Assembly (NCBI GenBank): GCA_020912385.1 | Contig: CP087215.1 | Span: 1,922,001 to 1,986,000 of the forward strand | Reading direction: 5' to 3' | Length of the DNA stretch: 64,000 nucleotides | Source: Neofusicoccum parvum | Lineage: Eukaryota > Ascomycota > Dothideomycetes > Botryosphaeriales > Botryosphaeriaceae | Shown: in pieces, positions 1 to 10,905 of the stretch | Numbering within the stretch: the first letter of the stretch is position 1 | Layout of the letters: each line of letters starts with the position of its first letter | Notes under the pieces: generated by a model | Told to the model about the DNA's origin: nothing | Database searches by the model: none | The model's input: the letters and a program-made list of their open reading frames with translations, nothing else | Translations under genes and position numbers: made by a program

Positions 1-2499
1 CAAAGGGAGCCCAGGAATGGATGACACGACGACAGCGCTGCCCGATCTGTGGAACACGCACGCATCGATAACGCGCGATGCGAGCAATGCCAAAAGCACC
101 CAAACGCGAGTTCTAGAGCGGGTGTGGAGGGGCGCGAGAGGCGTGGAATGCGGGGACCCCACACTTTTGGCCCATCCTGCCGCCCTAGCTTCCCTATCTT
201 GCTCCCGCCCTTGCCTTCCCCACGCCGCTTCCCCTTTTTTACCCCATATCCTGCCGGACGGCAGCCTTCCGTTCTTCTTTGCTTTTTCTGCGTCTGCCGG
301 CCTGCGTGGGAAACACACAGCGCCGCACGGGACTGCGCGAAGCGTGCTGCGCGTCGCCGCTTTGGGCAGACAGTCATCGCGTCGGGCTGACCTCATCGCC
401 GACCGGTGCTTTTGCACGTCGAGTAAGCAGCCTGGAATCGCCCCGCTGCTTGCGTCGACGTCGATGGCTGAACATCCCTAGCCCTGTTTGCCGATAGAGG
501 CATGTGAAGAAGAGATAAGATTCAATGCGGCGGCGCGGAGGCGATTCCTATCTCAAGCCTGGCGCATTCCTCCCGCTGAGACTTACTAGACCATTGGTAT
601 TGGTGCTCCACGGGCATCGAAGTCCAGAGGCACTGGCACTGGTGGACGATGGAGACGCACAGGCTTTCTGGACAAGGCTGACGCCGCCAAGGCAGTGACA
701 GCGCAGCCTCCGGAGGTGCCCGATGGTCGCAATAACCTAAAATCCATCGTCATTCCGCCGGTCCTGCTCTCTGTACCTTGGAACTCGGCTACCACTCGGC
801 TATAGCGGTGACACACACCAAAGCCGTGGCCATCCGAGGCCGGCGTCTTGTACCGGGTACACAGGCATGCGGGCGGCTAATCATAGAAGCTGAGTAAACA
901 GCAAGCCCGGTCGAGGCCTCATGGCAGGTAGGTCAAGCTCTGCTGCGTCAGCTTTTTCTTATTCCCTGCCGCCCATGCAAGTTGCGGGTATGTGGGGGAA
1001 AGGGGAAAACGAACGGCCTGGGGAAAAGAAAGGAAAGACTCCAAGAACTTACCCCATCATCACACCACCATCTGTCCACCACCTCCGCAATACCGCGTCG
1101 AGAAACTCAAAACACCACCGTGACATGCCGCCTGGTAGATTCCTTTTTGTAGCACTTGACCAGTCAATCCCACCCTTTTCTTCATCGCCCCAATATGCCG
1201 TGTCCCCCTTTGTTTTCTCCGGTCAGCCCACAAGCACAAAAACAACAAACCACAGCCGCCACCAAAAAAGAACCCCCCGGCCCTCCGCACCTTCCCAATC
1301 CTCCGGTCCCCTCACCCATCCCCCGGCTTCCCGTTCACTCCCCGATCCCTTCTCACCGACCGGTCAAAACCCACCCCTCCGCCACACAACCCAACACCCT
1401 CGCCGCATGACGCCGTGCCACCCGCGCCCCATCACTCGTCGCACACGCGGCCTACCTGCCTGCCTGCCTGCCCGCCGGCCAGCCTCGCCTCGCTCACCGG
1501 CGGCCGCCGCCGCCGCCTTCCCCCCCGTCCCCCGGTCCGCGGCAAGGCAGCCACGCCAGCGGTGCTGCCTGCCTGCACGCACGCAGCGCGTGCGCTAGCA
1601 GCTGCAGCGTGCATGCAGATCTGCCGTTCTTTGCTCACCGCCCGCTGCGGGGAGGAAGGGAGGAGAGGGGAGAGGGCAGAGGGGAGGGAAAGGGCAGGTG
1701 TAGCGGCGGCCGCGGCGCGTGGGGTAGGGGGGTTTGTGATGGGTCGTTTTTTTTTCTGGTGGGTTTGCGGTTTTGCTTTTTGTTTGTCGCAGTGTCTGGG
1801 GCGATGCGGGAAGGATGCGTGGAGGATGCGGGTGATGGAGGGAGGTTGGTGGGTTGGTAGGTAGGTTTCCTTGCATGATGGTGGGTGGGTGTGCTTGGTG
1901 CGTTTGCGGGCGGCGGTGTGGGGGGTGGGAGTGTCGCGTGAGGGAGGTGGAGGTTTGGGTGCCCGTCGTGGGTTTTTGCTTTTTTTGGTTCTTGGGTGAT
2001 GTGCTGGTGTGGCTGGGGTGGGTGTTTTTTTCTTCACCGCTTTGCTGCTGAGTGATGTCGTGGATTATTTTTGGTGCCGGGATTTCCGATGGGTGGGTGG
2101 GTGGTTGGCTGGGAGGTGATCATGAGGAGGCGCTGATCATGCGGAGCGGAGCGGATGGGGTAGGTACATCCTCTGCTGCTTCTATTGACGTGGGGTACTC
2201 ACACTTTGATATTGAACCACCTGAGTGGCGTGAGTGTTAACGGTCGTTGTACGGAGGAGACATCCAAACGGCGAGCCGTCTCATCTCTAAGTGGAAGCTG
2301 CTTGATAACAAAGCTTTCATTACTGTCTCAATACTCGGAGTCAACTGATGAACCTCAAGGTTGGTATATGCCAAATTCTGAATATAAAAAAATCTAGAGG
2401 CCAGAATAACCCCCTATGAACGCCTCAAATCATTGAACTATCATCACAACTACTCTGCATATTATTACGCCTTTGTTGGTCCGGATAAGATAGGAATGA
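1..2499. other. gene-free, GC-rich flank with strong strand skew
   Basis: No convincing gene is visible. The open frames overlap in several frames at once and are rich in Pro, Ser, Arg and Gly, as expected of GC-rich non-coding DNA. From about 1050 to 1600 the + strand is C-rich and G-poor; from about 1640 to 2060 it flips to G/T-rich and C-poor. Short CTGC/CTGCC repeats sit at the switch near 1455-1580. This may be regulatory DNA or a long untranslated leader of a gene outside the window. The last 350 bases are more AT-rich and lie downstream of the minus-strand NACHT gene. Confidence 0.5.
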
Positions 2500-5400
2500 T
2501 TAGATTGAGTGACCATATTCATGCGCCAAATCAGGATCCTCGAGCCTCGGCCCGACATTAACAAGAAGAGACGAAGCTATAGAAGCTTCGGATACGCGCC
2601 GTCCCTCCAGTTCGCAAAACTGCATAGAGTAATAAGGATCGCGCGGATCTGCCAGATTGTATGGGCCGAAGATCAATGATTCGATTAATGCCCGCAAGTC
2701 GCCTTCGAGTTCGTCCAAAGCAGCCCAGATAGGTGCTTCGTCTTGTACGATAGTGACTTTCGCCCCGAAACCGCGGAGCCGCCTCACAATTGAGGCCTGG
2801 CCATTGCGTACTGCCTCCAGCAGAAGGGTATCGAGGATGGCCTGGCGTTCCCGATGAGTATTCTCTGGCGGCCAGGTTTTCCCAAGCCACGATACAGGCT
2901 TAGCAGCCTTAGCTTGCCAGAAATATAAAGTTCGATCTGGCAGAGGCTCGCCTTCAGCTATGTCGAAACGTTCAACAATTTTCTCGAACAAGCCATTTGA
3001 GAATTGGTCAGAGTTCACTGAGATGGCCCGGAGAAGGATCCATGCCGGGATCGCCGAGGAGTCGCGGCGGTGAAAAAATTGTAAGAGATCATCCAGTATT
3101 AGGAGGCTGCCACCGCTGGCGGCGCGGGTAAGAATGTCACGAGTATCGTTGTCTGCCTCCATCTCGAAAAGAAAGTATTCGTCCAGAAGCTGATCTCGCG
3201 AGTTTGGGTCGTTGGATTCGGGAGAAGGTTTCAATAGAGTCCACAAGTATTCTGATCCGTTGTCGAGTGCCCAACGGAACGCAAACAATCTTGAGGGTTC
3301 CATTTTTTTCTTTGCCAAGAGAGGCAACTGTTCTGGTTCTAGGCTTGTGTATGGGGGGTCATCCCATGGCCTGGCCTTGAAGAGAAACTTTTTGTAGAAA
3401 GCCACTTGCTCAGCCAATTGCTGGACCCGAGAATGTCTTGTTGGTGGTAGTAAAGACGAAAAATACGAAGGCGGACTGTCAGGGATGATCTCGTCTCGGA
3501 ATGATTCCAGATGCAGCGGCCAAAAGGATCGAATATAGTCCAGCAAAGGATATTGGTCAAATAACGATTTGGCTTCCGTCTCTCCTCTCTCGGCCTTGGG
3601 TAGAACAAGCTTCACATTTCTGGACGAGTCAACGGCAGGCAAGACATCATTCAAGTAACTCAACGAGTTCTTGAGTAGATTTGGGATAGGTACCATCCCA
3701 CGCAATAGTGTGTTGACTGCCTCACCCGTAGTGTGTAAAGCCACATGGTTTGGATCACGGACTTGGATTTGGGTTTCGAAGTCACTAAAGTGGAGGAAGG
3801 TCAGGCATAGCTCGCCAATGTTTCGTTCTGCACCACGTAACCGTAATGCTTGTAGCTCGCTTGCATTTCCCCAATAGGATTCAGGAGCTTTCGTTGGGTT
3901 TGTTGTATCAGCCGGCACCAGTAATGGGTTATTCTTTTGCAGCAGTAGGAATTGTCGGACGGTGTGATGAGCGAGTCGCACTGAACGGTCTGATTCATCG
4001 AGCACTACCAGATTGCCGCATGCACGGATCATGTTGGAACCGTCGCCGTTTGGTATCCGCGAAGTTTGAAGACGAGTATCGCCTGGTTCCAAGGTGACGG
4101 CAATCTTAAGTTCGTCTATGCTCAGTGGCCTTTTTGCACACACAAGCCAGCGGAAGATCCGCGAAACTGTCTCAAGCTTTGTGCGGCCACCTTTAGATTC
4201 TGATATTTTTTGCACAATTCTTCCATAAGTTGCGGCAAGATCTTCCGGCAGGTGCTTAAGCGCTCTTCGGATCGCGTCGTCGCTCATGGCTTCGCAAATC
4301 TCAATGACCTGGAACTTGACCCAAAGAAACCTATTGATACTCGTCAATAACAACCAATTATGGAAGATTGTGGTACTTGCACTCTAGACATACATTTCTT
4401 TTGCTCCTGTCCTGAGTCTATCGATGATCTCATCTTTTAGCAGAGGGTCCCCAAGCTTGAGCTCGCCACACGTGATCTTTTCCTCAATCGCTGTTATCAC
4501 AAAGCGTTTGACGTCCTCAGAGAGGAGATCCTGTGAAAGTGTGACCGATAGAGGAGGATGAAATGCCTTCTTTGATTCAATAGCCTCGGGTCGACACGAT
4601 ATGAATATCTTGACCACGCAACCGGAGATTTCCACCAAAGCTCTTTCGATGATAATGGCAAGCTCAGCCTGGTCTTCTGGCAAGAGTTCATCAAGCCCAT
4701 CGATGACGAGGAAAACTCTATCCCAGCTGGAAAGTACCTTAGATACTATCGGAAAGAGTTCGCTCGGCAGAGGTAGATCAGCTCTATTGGACCAGTTTTC
4801 ATACAGCCACTCTTCGACTTCATTCGGACGGCTTGGTCCCTCGAGAATCTGGCGCAAGAAGGTTCCGAGTATGGCTGCAGCGCTTAGGGACAAATGGTAA
4901 TCGTAAGTGCAATAGTGGTAACAGAGAAAGTCCGATGCCTTGGCTGGCATCAGTTGATCGATGATGGCGGATGAGATTATAGTCTTTCCGGAGCCCGGAA
5001 TGCCGAAAAGTCCAAATGAGGATGATGTGGGTGAATGGAGCCAGGTCTGATATGATGCCTGGTCGGATAGCCACGAAGCCGTTCCTGGATGTCGAAGTGC
5101 TTGCATTCTGCGATGGTGTGTCTTGTAGTCAAAAGGAGAAATCCTCAACAGAGAGCTTCGAAGCTGGGCTTTCTTGTCGAGTCGAACAAGCTCAGCGCGA
5201 TGGGCCTCCTGCAATTGTCGTTCTCTCTTAGCCTCGATCATGTGGGCTTGCCCGGCATCCGACTCGATACGGTACTTGATGTCCTCGAATTCTTTCAAGT
5301 AGCGGTGGAATCTCTCGTTGAAAGGCTTCCAGAGGGACTTGCAAGCCAGTTTGAGACTCAATTTTGAAGCTATTTAGCTAGTCAGTATATCTAGATATAT

Positions 5401-6008
5401 CATCCGTGTTTTAGTTTTCTAAACTTACTCTTGGAATTCTTTGCGTCTTTGAACAGGTTCTTGACATCGGTACAAAATGTGACAATGATCAAGTATGCGT
5501 CGGAGATAGTGACTAGCAACCGCTCATGATTTGAGAATAAGCGTTCATAGTCCCGAAATCGGGGAAGCTCATGTCCGATTCTTGTCAATATATCAACTAT
5601 GGTCTCGAAGAGCTCTGTCGAATCTTGAGCAATCTTCCAGACTCGTCAGCACGGCGCCATAATAATCTCTACTTTGGAGAGCGTTGGACGTACTTGGAGG
5701 GCTATTCATAAGCTGCCCCAGAGAGGCGCCATGACCATAGACACGGTACCAGTATTGCTGATGACATCTAGCCCTTTTCCGTAGGCATCCACAGCATTCA
5801 AGAGTGGACGTAGCTTTCTTCGGCATGCTTGCAATTTGCTGGTTTGATCATACCCTCGGTGAGAGACTTCAGCCTGGTAGAAAATGGACTCCAGTGAAGC
5901 AGACTTGAACAGAATGCGCTCTTCATCATTCAGACCTTCGAGAAAGCGAGACTTTGCCCGCTCCCAAGGCTCCGTCGGTATCGCAATACTCGTAGGGATG
6001 CCTGACAT
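2500..6008 (-). pseudogene. NACHT-domain STAND NTPase, interrupted by one in-frame stop
   Basis: Four exons fit: 5694-6008, 5429-5633, 4394-5369 and 2500-4330, with introns of 60, 59 and 63 nt (GTACGT, GTAAGT, GTATGT donors). They give 1109 codons from ATG 6008. The N-terminus is the helical domain common before fungal NACHT modules. The P-loop GIPGSGKT lies near residues 296-303 and Walker B VFLVIDGLDEL near 392-402. A winged-helix-like segment follows, then a poorly conserved tail with weak ankyrin-like helices. NACHT proteins are signalling NTPases; several fungal ones act in heterokaryon incompatibility. Codon 101 (5706-5708) is TGA, where the usual WGS-[IL]-R-[IV]-x-LQ motif has Arg; CGA to TGA is the simplest explanation. 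No splice choice that I can see removes it. Either the gene is inactivated in this strain, it is read through, or this is a sequence error. Confidence 0.75.
5706..5708 (-). other. in-frame TGA in NACHT gene
   Basis: The frame reads LWGSL-stop-IALQ and then joins the next exon at IAQDSTELFE. Both sides match the family in the same frame, so one nonsense substitution (CGA to TGA) explains the break better than a frameshift. The strong GTACGT donor 12 nt downstream still fits a normal exon end. Confidence 0.65.
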
Positions 6009-7487
6009 CGTCGGTCGCGCATCACCGGGATCCGATGAGCAGCAACTGAGATCCGACAAGAGGCTGCAAGTGTGAAGCTCAGAGGTGAAGACTGAGGCAA
6101 GGCGATCGCAGGAAGGAGGGTTGCGTACGAACTTAGGAGACGATGCGCGAGGCTGTGCTGACGATGACTTCACTCCTCGGTTTATAATAAGCTGCTCAGC
6201 CCCACGGCTGCACGTGCAGCGAATAACATCCGCAGTTCATGGTTACACAACCTCCACCGTATCATTGCAACCGACGGCTAGCGCGAAAATACGTTTACCA
6301 TGCAACAGCTATTTCCCTTCCCTCCACCACTTATGCCCGCACGACTACCATGATCATCTACCGCATCGTCAGCCACCCCCGGCTCAAACCGGACAGGCAC
6401 CACATCACCATCTTACCCCGCTGTGGTCCCACCGAAGTACTCCAGCTGTTCGCACTACTGCTAGTCTGTTATCTTTGTCCGCTCCGTGGCTAAGCTTCCG
6501 TTGTTGTGCGAGTTCCGCGTCAAGAGCACTGGATGGCGGCATGATGGTCGTTTGTAGCTGTACGGGGGACCGAGCTGAAGATGGAGCGATACATGCAGTG
6601 CAACTCGGGAAGTGATTGGGAAGCCGTGTAGGCGGCACGAAGGGATTGATGGTCCGGCGGGGGTGGAGACCGCATAGTTTGCGAAGAGGTGTGGGGTGGG
6701 GATGGATAAGGAGCAGGATATTGAAGATGTGGAGGCTTTAAAGGAACTGTTGCTGAATGCTGGAGCGAGAGAGGTGGGATATGAATCAGTCTTCTACAGA
6801 AAGGACATTGAGGAGGTTTACCGCAGATGTTGAGGCAGGCGGTTTCGCTCTGCATCGTCTGCTACGCGACAAACTACATGCAATCAGGAAAGTTGGAGGA
6901 TGAGAGGTGTGCTGGTCCTGACAAAATATGTCCAAGTCTGCCCAGCCTGGACGATTCTCGTTAATGAAACGGTTGCGTTCTATGCAGTATACTACGTGGG
7001 TTCAATGTTGGACGTTCGGATACGGGGAGCCAACTTGTAGAACTCTTCCGGTGCTGCAATTTGGTTTCATACGCCTTTCCGTCCCTTTTCTGCCTGCTCA
7101 TAGCGTGTAGCTCTACGGCGGTAGATGCCAATGCATCAAGTGGCCGATGTCGGGGAACTGTATCCCAAGTGCTGCATATCGAGATTCTACCTTCCACATT
7201 CATGATATCATCGCATTTTTTTGCAGCAGCAGCCATTGGTCATTCCAGCTTTGATCAACAAAAGAGGTAGCTCGTGTCGGGGGCTTCCCCGCATGGTGTC
7301 GGAAAATCGAATACTTACCGGTTATCCGATGCGGGGTCATCTTCCTGACCATGTTATAAGTTCAACAAAATGAGACTGGGTCAAGATAGATAGAAAGATA
7401 AAGCATCATCATCAATCGTTGCGATCCAGAAGAAGTTCGCTTCTGTGAGACTTGGTTCAGGGCTTCCTTTGCTCTCTTGCAGCCAAC
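6009..7487. other. intergenic, possible decayed RING-finger fragment
   Basis: No complete gene is seen between the divergently transcribed NACHT and SAF-oxidoreductase genes. On the minus strand near 6780-6855 a short frame encodes CLNICGKPPQCPFCRRLI, which resembles the last metal ligands of a RING finger. Upstream, near 6900-6965, another minus frame reads NENRPGWADLDI before the frame is lost. The pieces lack the other zinc ligands and an evident splice model, so I treat them as a possible relic. The remainder is unremarkable. Confidence 0.3.
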
Positions 7488-9036
7488 ATGACAAGCCTTT
7501 CGACCAAGCTTGCTCAGCTGGAAGCGGCTGGCAAGCCCATCCAAATCGGAATCATTGGGGCTGGCAAGTTCGGGTCGATGTTGTGCGCACAGTCCAAGAC
7601 CCTCGTGTCGAGGCACGGCTGATCAAACTACAGCATATCACAGTCACATCGGACGACAGGCATGCGATTGGCCGCCATCGCAGACTTGTTTCCGGAGCGT
7701 GCTTTGAGCGCTTTGAAGCGGACTGCGTTCCCGGCGGAAAAGTATGATGCGAACGGGGAGTTGTCGCTGGAAGAAGGTGTTCGAGTGGGGAAAACCGTGA
7801 TCACGACAGATGCTGCAAAAATGATCTCGACTCCGGGTATTGACGTGGTGTTGGAAGTGACTGGCAACCCTGCTGCCGGCATAAGACATGCACTCTTGGT
7901 CCGTATCCCAAACCGGATATCCGTTTCCCTCTGACTTGAGACCAGTGCTGCGAGCATAAGAAACACATCGTGATGGTGAACGTGGAGGCCGACGTTCTCG
8001 CCGGGCCTCTTCTAGCACAGAAGGCGAGGGAGGCTGGCATCATATACTCCATGGCATATGGTGACCAGCCCGCCCTCATAGCAGAGATGGTGGACTGGGC
8101 TCGAACAGCAGGCTTGTACGAGCCTGACGATACACTTATCCCAAACCTGTGCTGACGTCTCTACAGTGACGTTGTCTGCGCCGGCAAGGGGACAAAACAC
8201 TTGCCACAGTACCATGACTCGACCCCAGATACAGTCTGGGACAATTACGGCTTCACCAAGGAACAGTTGGCCACTGGGGACTTCACTCCTCAGATGTTCA
8301 ACTCATTTCTTGACGGAACAAAGTCTTCACTCGAGATGGCGGCAGTGGCCAATGGCTGTGGGCTTTCACCACCGAGTCAAGGACTACGCTTCCCGCCATG
8401 TGGTAAACACCACCTCCCGCATGTGCTCAAGCCAAAATCGGATGGAGGCCAGCTGGAAAGTAAGGGCACCGTCGAGGTGGTTTCATGTCTGGAACTCGAC
8501 GGTAGACCCGTGTTCAATGACCTTCGCTGGGGTGTCTACGTCGTAATTGAGGGCAAGTTCACACATGTCCATCTTTCCCAGAATCGGCTGACCAAACGGT
8601 AGCACCCGGTGACTACCAGAAGGACTGCTTCAAGCAATACGGACTGGAAACGGATGAGACCGGTAGATACGCCGCACAGTTCAAGCCCTACCATCTCATC
8701 GGCCTCGAACTTGGCATCTCCATTGCTACCATCATGTGTCGAGGCGAACCCACTGGCCAGACCAAGACCTGGGAGGCAGATGTGGTGGCAACCGCAAAGC
8801 GCCACCTGAAGGCTGGAGAGAAGCTTGATGGGGAAGGTGGCTTCACCGTTTGGGGAAAGCTGATGCCAGCGCGAGACTCGCTGGACTTCGAGGGGCTACC
8901 TATTGGTCTGGCTCATGGATTCGTTCTCAAGAAGGGTATCGAGAAAGGCCAACCGTTGAGCTGGAACGATGTTGAGTATGATGAGAAAGCTCAGGCTGTA
9001 GCAGTGCGTCGAGAGATGGAGAGACTCTTCAGGTGA
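7488..9036 (+). CDS. NAD(P)-binding oxidoreductase with C-terminal SAF domain (homoserine-dehydrogenase-like)
   Basis: Five exons: 7488-7604, 7644-7898, 7946-8115, 8167-8552 and 8603-9036, giving 453 residues, close to what I recall for bacterial relatives. The N-terminus carries the Rossmann signature GIIGAGKFGSM. Conserved blocks follow: VLEVTGNPAAGIRHAL, HIVMVNVEADVLAGP, YSMAYGDQPALI, then PYHLIGLELGISIA. The C-terminal third (ADVVATAKRHLKAGE) looks like a SAF domain. Relatives are often labelled homoserine dehydrogenase-like and occur in bacterial sugar-acid catabolic clusters; the substrate here is unknown. Intron 4 is GC-AG (GCAAGT donor at 8553). Intron 1 (7605-7643) would be only 39 nt, which is very short, so the first junction is the least certain; a frameshift there is the alternative. 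The bacterial-type architecture suggests an old transfer, but that is inference. Confidence 0.82.
8553..8602 (+). other. GC-AG intron
   Basis: The exon ends GAGG and the intron starts GCAAGT, the usual context of GC donors. A GGCTGACC branch-like site and GGTAG acceptor follow. Removing 50 nt restores the conserved frame VIE-APGDYQKDCFKQYGL. Without removal the frame stops at 8600-8602. Confidence 0.8.
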
Positions 9037-9374
9037 CATTCCAAAGGGGTAAATTCCTTACTGGAGTAGACGTCATGTGCGGGTGACATAGAACAATCCG
9101 AGCCTTGATACAAAATGACGTACGAATTATTTCAGACGATTTCCGTAAGTCATGGAACGGTTTATGGCTCATGATACCATAAACATAACACTCCAAATAA
9201 CGCATATATGCTTATGACATAGATCAATGGTCTCTAGTTTCTACATCCTCTGCAATACTTTCACAAGCTGAGTTCTCCCTGCTTTACGAGTCTTCCTCGA
9301 ACCCCAATATCGACCCATGCACCACAAACACAACCCTCCACCATCCTCCCCACCCGAAAAACACCCTCCCCCCC
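9037..9374. other. convergent intergenic
   Basis: This lies between the 3' ends of the + strand SAF oxidoreductase and the - strand SnoaL-like gene. It is AT-richer in its first part, as expected for 3' untranslated DNA. No gene seen. Confidence 0.5.
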
Positions 9375-9899
9375 TCACACCATCGGCAGCGGATTCGTCT
9401 TGTTCCCCGGCACCTCCTGCATGACGTCCCAATGCTCCACCAAGCACGTGCCCTCCCACCTAAACAGCCTCATCACCGCCACCGGCCTCTCCGCCCCGGG
9501 CATCCGCAGCCGGTAGTGCACGCCGCCCGTCCCCGTCTCGAGCTCCGGGTCGAACCACACGTGCCGCACGCGCAGGTCCGCGACGGCGAAGATGGGCGTC
9601 AGCGTGTCGATGGCGGCCTGCCGTCCGGACGTCATCCACGGGTTGTGCTGGATGTAGTCCTCGGCGGCGAAGGTGGTGTAGGCGGCTGCGATGGTCGAGG
9701 TGCGGTTGTAGGTTGCGGAGATGAAGGCGTGGAAGAGGGCGCGTTGGGTCGAGGGCGTGGCCGGGCGGCTGGGGCAGAGGGGCGCGGTGTCGTTGAGGGC
9801 GGGGATGGTGGGCAGGTTGGTGGAGAAGTCTAGGGGTTCGTATGCGTGGGCCAAGCCGGTGAGGGCGGCGAGGGGTGCGAGGAGGTGTTGGAAGAGCAT
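9375..9899 (-). CDS. secreted SnoaL/NTF2-like fold protein
   Basis: One exon of 174 residues from ATG 9899. Residues 1-19 are a clear signal peptide (MLFQHLLAPLAALTGLAHA). The mature part has the alpha+beta cone pattern of SnoaL-like/NTF2-like proteins: an N-terminal helix region (RALFHAFISATYNRT), the motif AEDYIQHNP, a middle strand region on RVRHVWFDPE, and the terminal strand pair MRLFRWEGTCLVEHWDVMQEVP. Such proteins are polyketide cyclases, isomerases or binding proteins; secreted fungal forms are mostly uncharacterised. Upstream of ATG 9899 lie a TATATA element 80-86 bp away and a compact CGG/CCG repeat cluster. The upstream in-frame codons to 10094 lack a better start, so the signal-peptide Met is preferred. 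Confidence 0.8.
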   Translation of the reverse strand: MLFQHLLAPLAALTGLAHAYEPLDFSTNLPTIPALNDTAPLCPSRPATPSTQRALFHAFISATYNRTSTIAAAYTTFAAEDYIQHNPWMTSGRQAAIDTLTPIFAVADLRVRHVWFDPELETGTGGVHYRLRMPGAERPVAVMRLFRWEGTCLVEHWDVMQEVPGNKTNPLPMV

Positions 9900-9978
9900 T
9901 GTTGTAGAAAGGTGTGTTGAAGTGTTTCTGCGTTTTGTTTTGAGAATATGCTTTCTGCTGTTGTTCGAAAATACGCGA

Positions 9979-9985
9979 ATATATA
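9979..9985 (-). promoter_or_regulatory. TATA-like element of SnoaL-like gene
   Basis: ATATATA on either strand, 80-86 bp upstream of ATG 9899, in a locally AT-rich stretch. The position suits a fungal TATA element. Confidence 0.4.
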
Positions 9986-10030
9986 GAGAGTGCTTGTGCT
10001 GAGGCCTCTTTGAGCATGTGTAGTATTGTT

Positions 10031-10069
10031 CGGACGAGGAAACGTCCGAGGCGTCCGGGGCGTCCGAGG
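10031..10069 (-). promoter_or_regulatory. CGG/CCG inverted and direct repeats, likely zinc-cluster factor sites
   Basis: CGGACG at 10031-10036 and CGTCCG at 10043-10048 form a perfect inverted repeat with a 6-base spacer. From 10043 three 9-mers follow without gaps: CGTCCGAGG, CGTCCGGGG, CGTCCGAGG (10043-10051, 10052-10060, 10061-10069). CGG/CCG triplets in inverted or direct order are the hallmark of Zn2Cys6 transcription-factor sites. The cluster sits 132-170 bp upstream of the SnoaL-like start. Two copies also contain CCGAGG, the complement of the fatty-acid-response core CCTCGG. Confidence 0.5.
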
Positions 10070-10085
10070 CCTGCCAAGACGCACT

Positions 10086-10905
10086 TGTAAACACGTCGGA
10101 GGGCTTTAATATCCGAACGACGCTCTAGGCTTGCTGGGATGGTTCTTGAACAGAACAACACGAGAGCTGAAAGCCTTGGAGGACTGCTGGGATTGATGTT
10201 CGGGTTCAGAGGCGGGGATTTGGGGTTGGCTCCGGGTGTTGCTGCAATCGGTAAGCGGCATCCTTTCGGTATTACTGAAAAGGAATCTTGAGGACAGAAA
10301 TGACATCATCGTTCGTCCTGAACTTCGAGGACGAGGTACTGTACTCTACAATACATGCGACTATCTACAGCCTGTGTTGATACAAAGAAGATTGGATTCC
10401 GCAGCTTCCCGTGATCTGCAGAATCTGGTCTGACGCGGCGAAAACTCTGGTATGAAGCTCCTGGACATTCTACCCACCAATCTCGGAAGACAAAAATATG
10501 GTCTGGAAGGCGGATAAGAGTGGAAAGCAGATCGACTCGTTTAGAGATCGGCCGGCGAGGATTCGTTTCCAAGGAGATGAGTGGGTAGGAATGGATAAGT
10601 TGCCTGGCGTGATTATCAACCATTGCTGATGAAGGCAACTTCTCATGGAGCGATGATGGTATGTAGCATTTCCTCGACGAATGCTTGATCCTCATCATTT
10701 GAATCCGGCAGACCTCCAACTCCATGGAGTGAGCGAAAAGGTCTGGTAATGCTGGGCCGTATGAACAACTGAGGACTTGACGGCGTGGACGAAGGTTGCC
10801 ACTTTGCCCGTCTTTTGCCAGCAGCAAGACCCTAGCGCAAGTCCGAACGCGGAAGCTGACTCTCTGCCCACCCGCGACACAAAGAGTAGCTGGCACCTCA
10901 CCAAT
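10086..10905. other. intergenic
   Basis: No supported gene. A 196-codon minus frame (10306-10896) lacks any family resemblance, signal peptide or splice support and starts inside the downstream region of the next gene. I regard it as chance. Confidence 0.45.
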
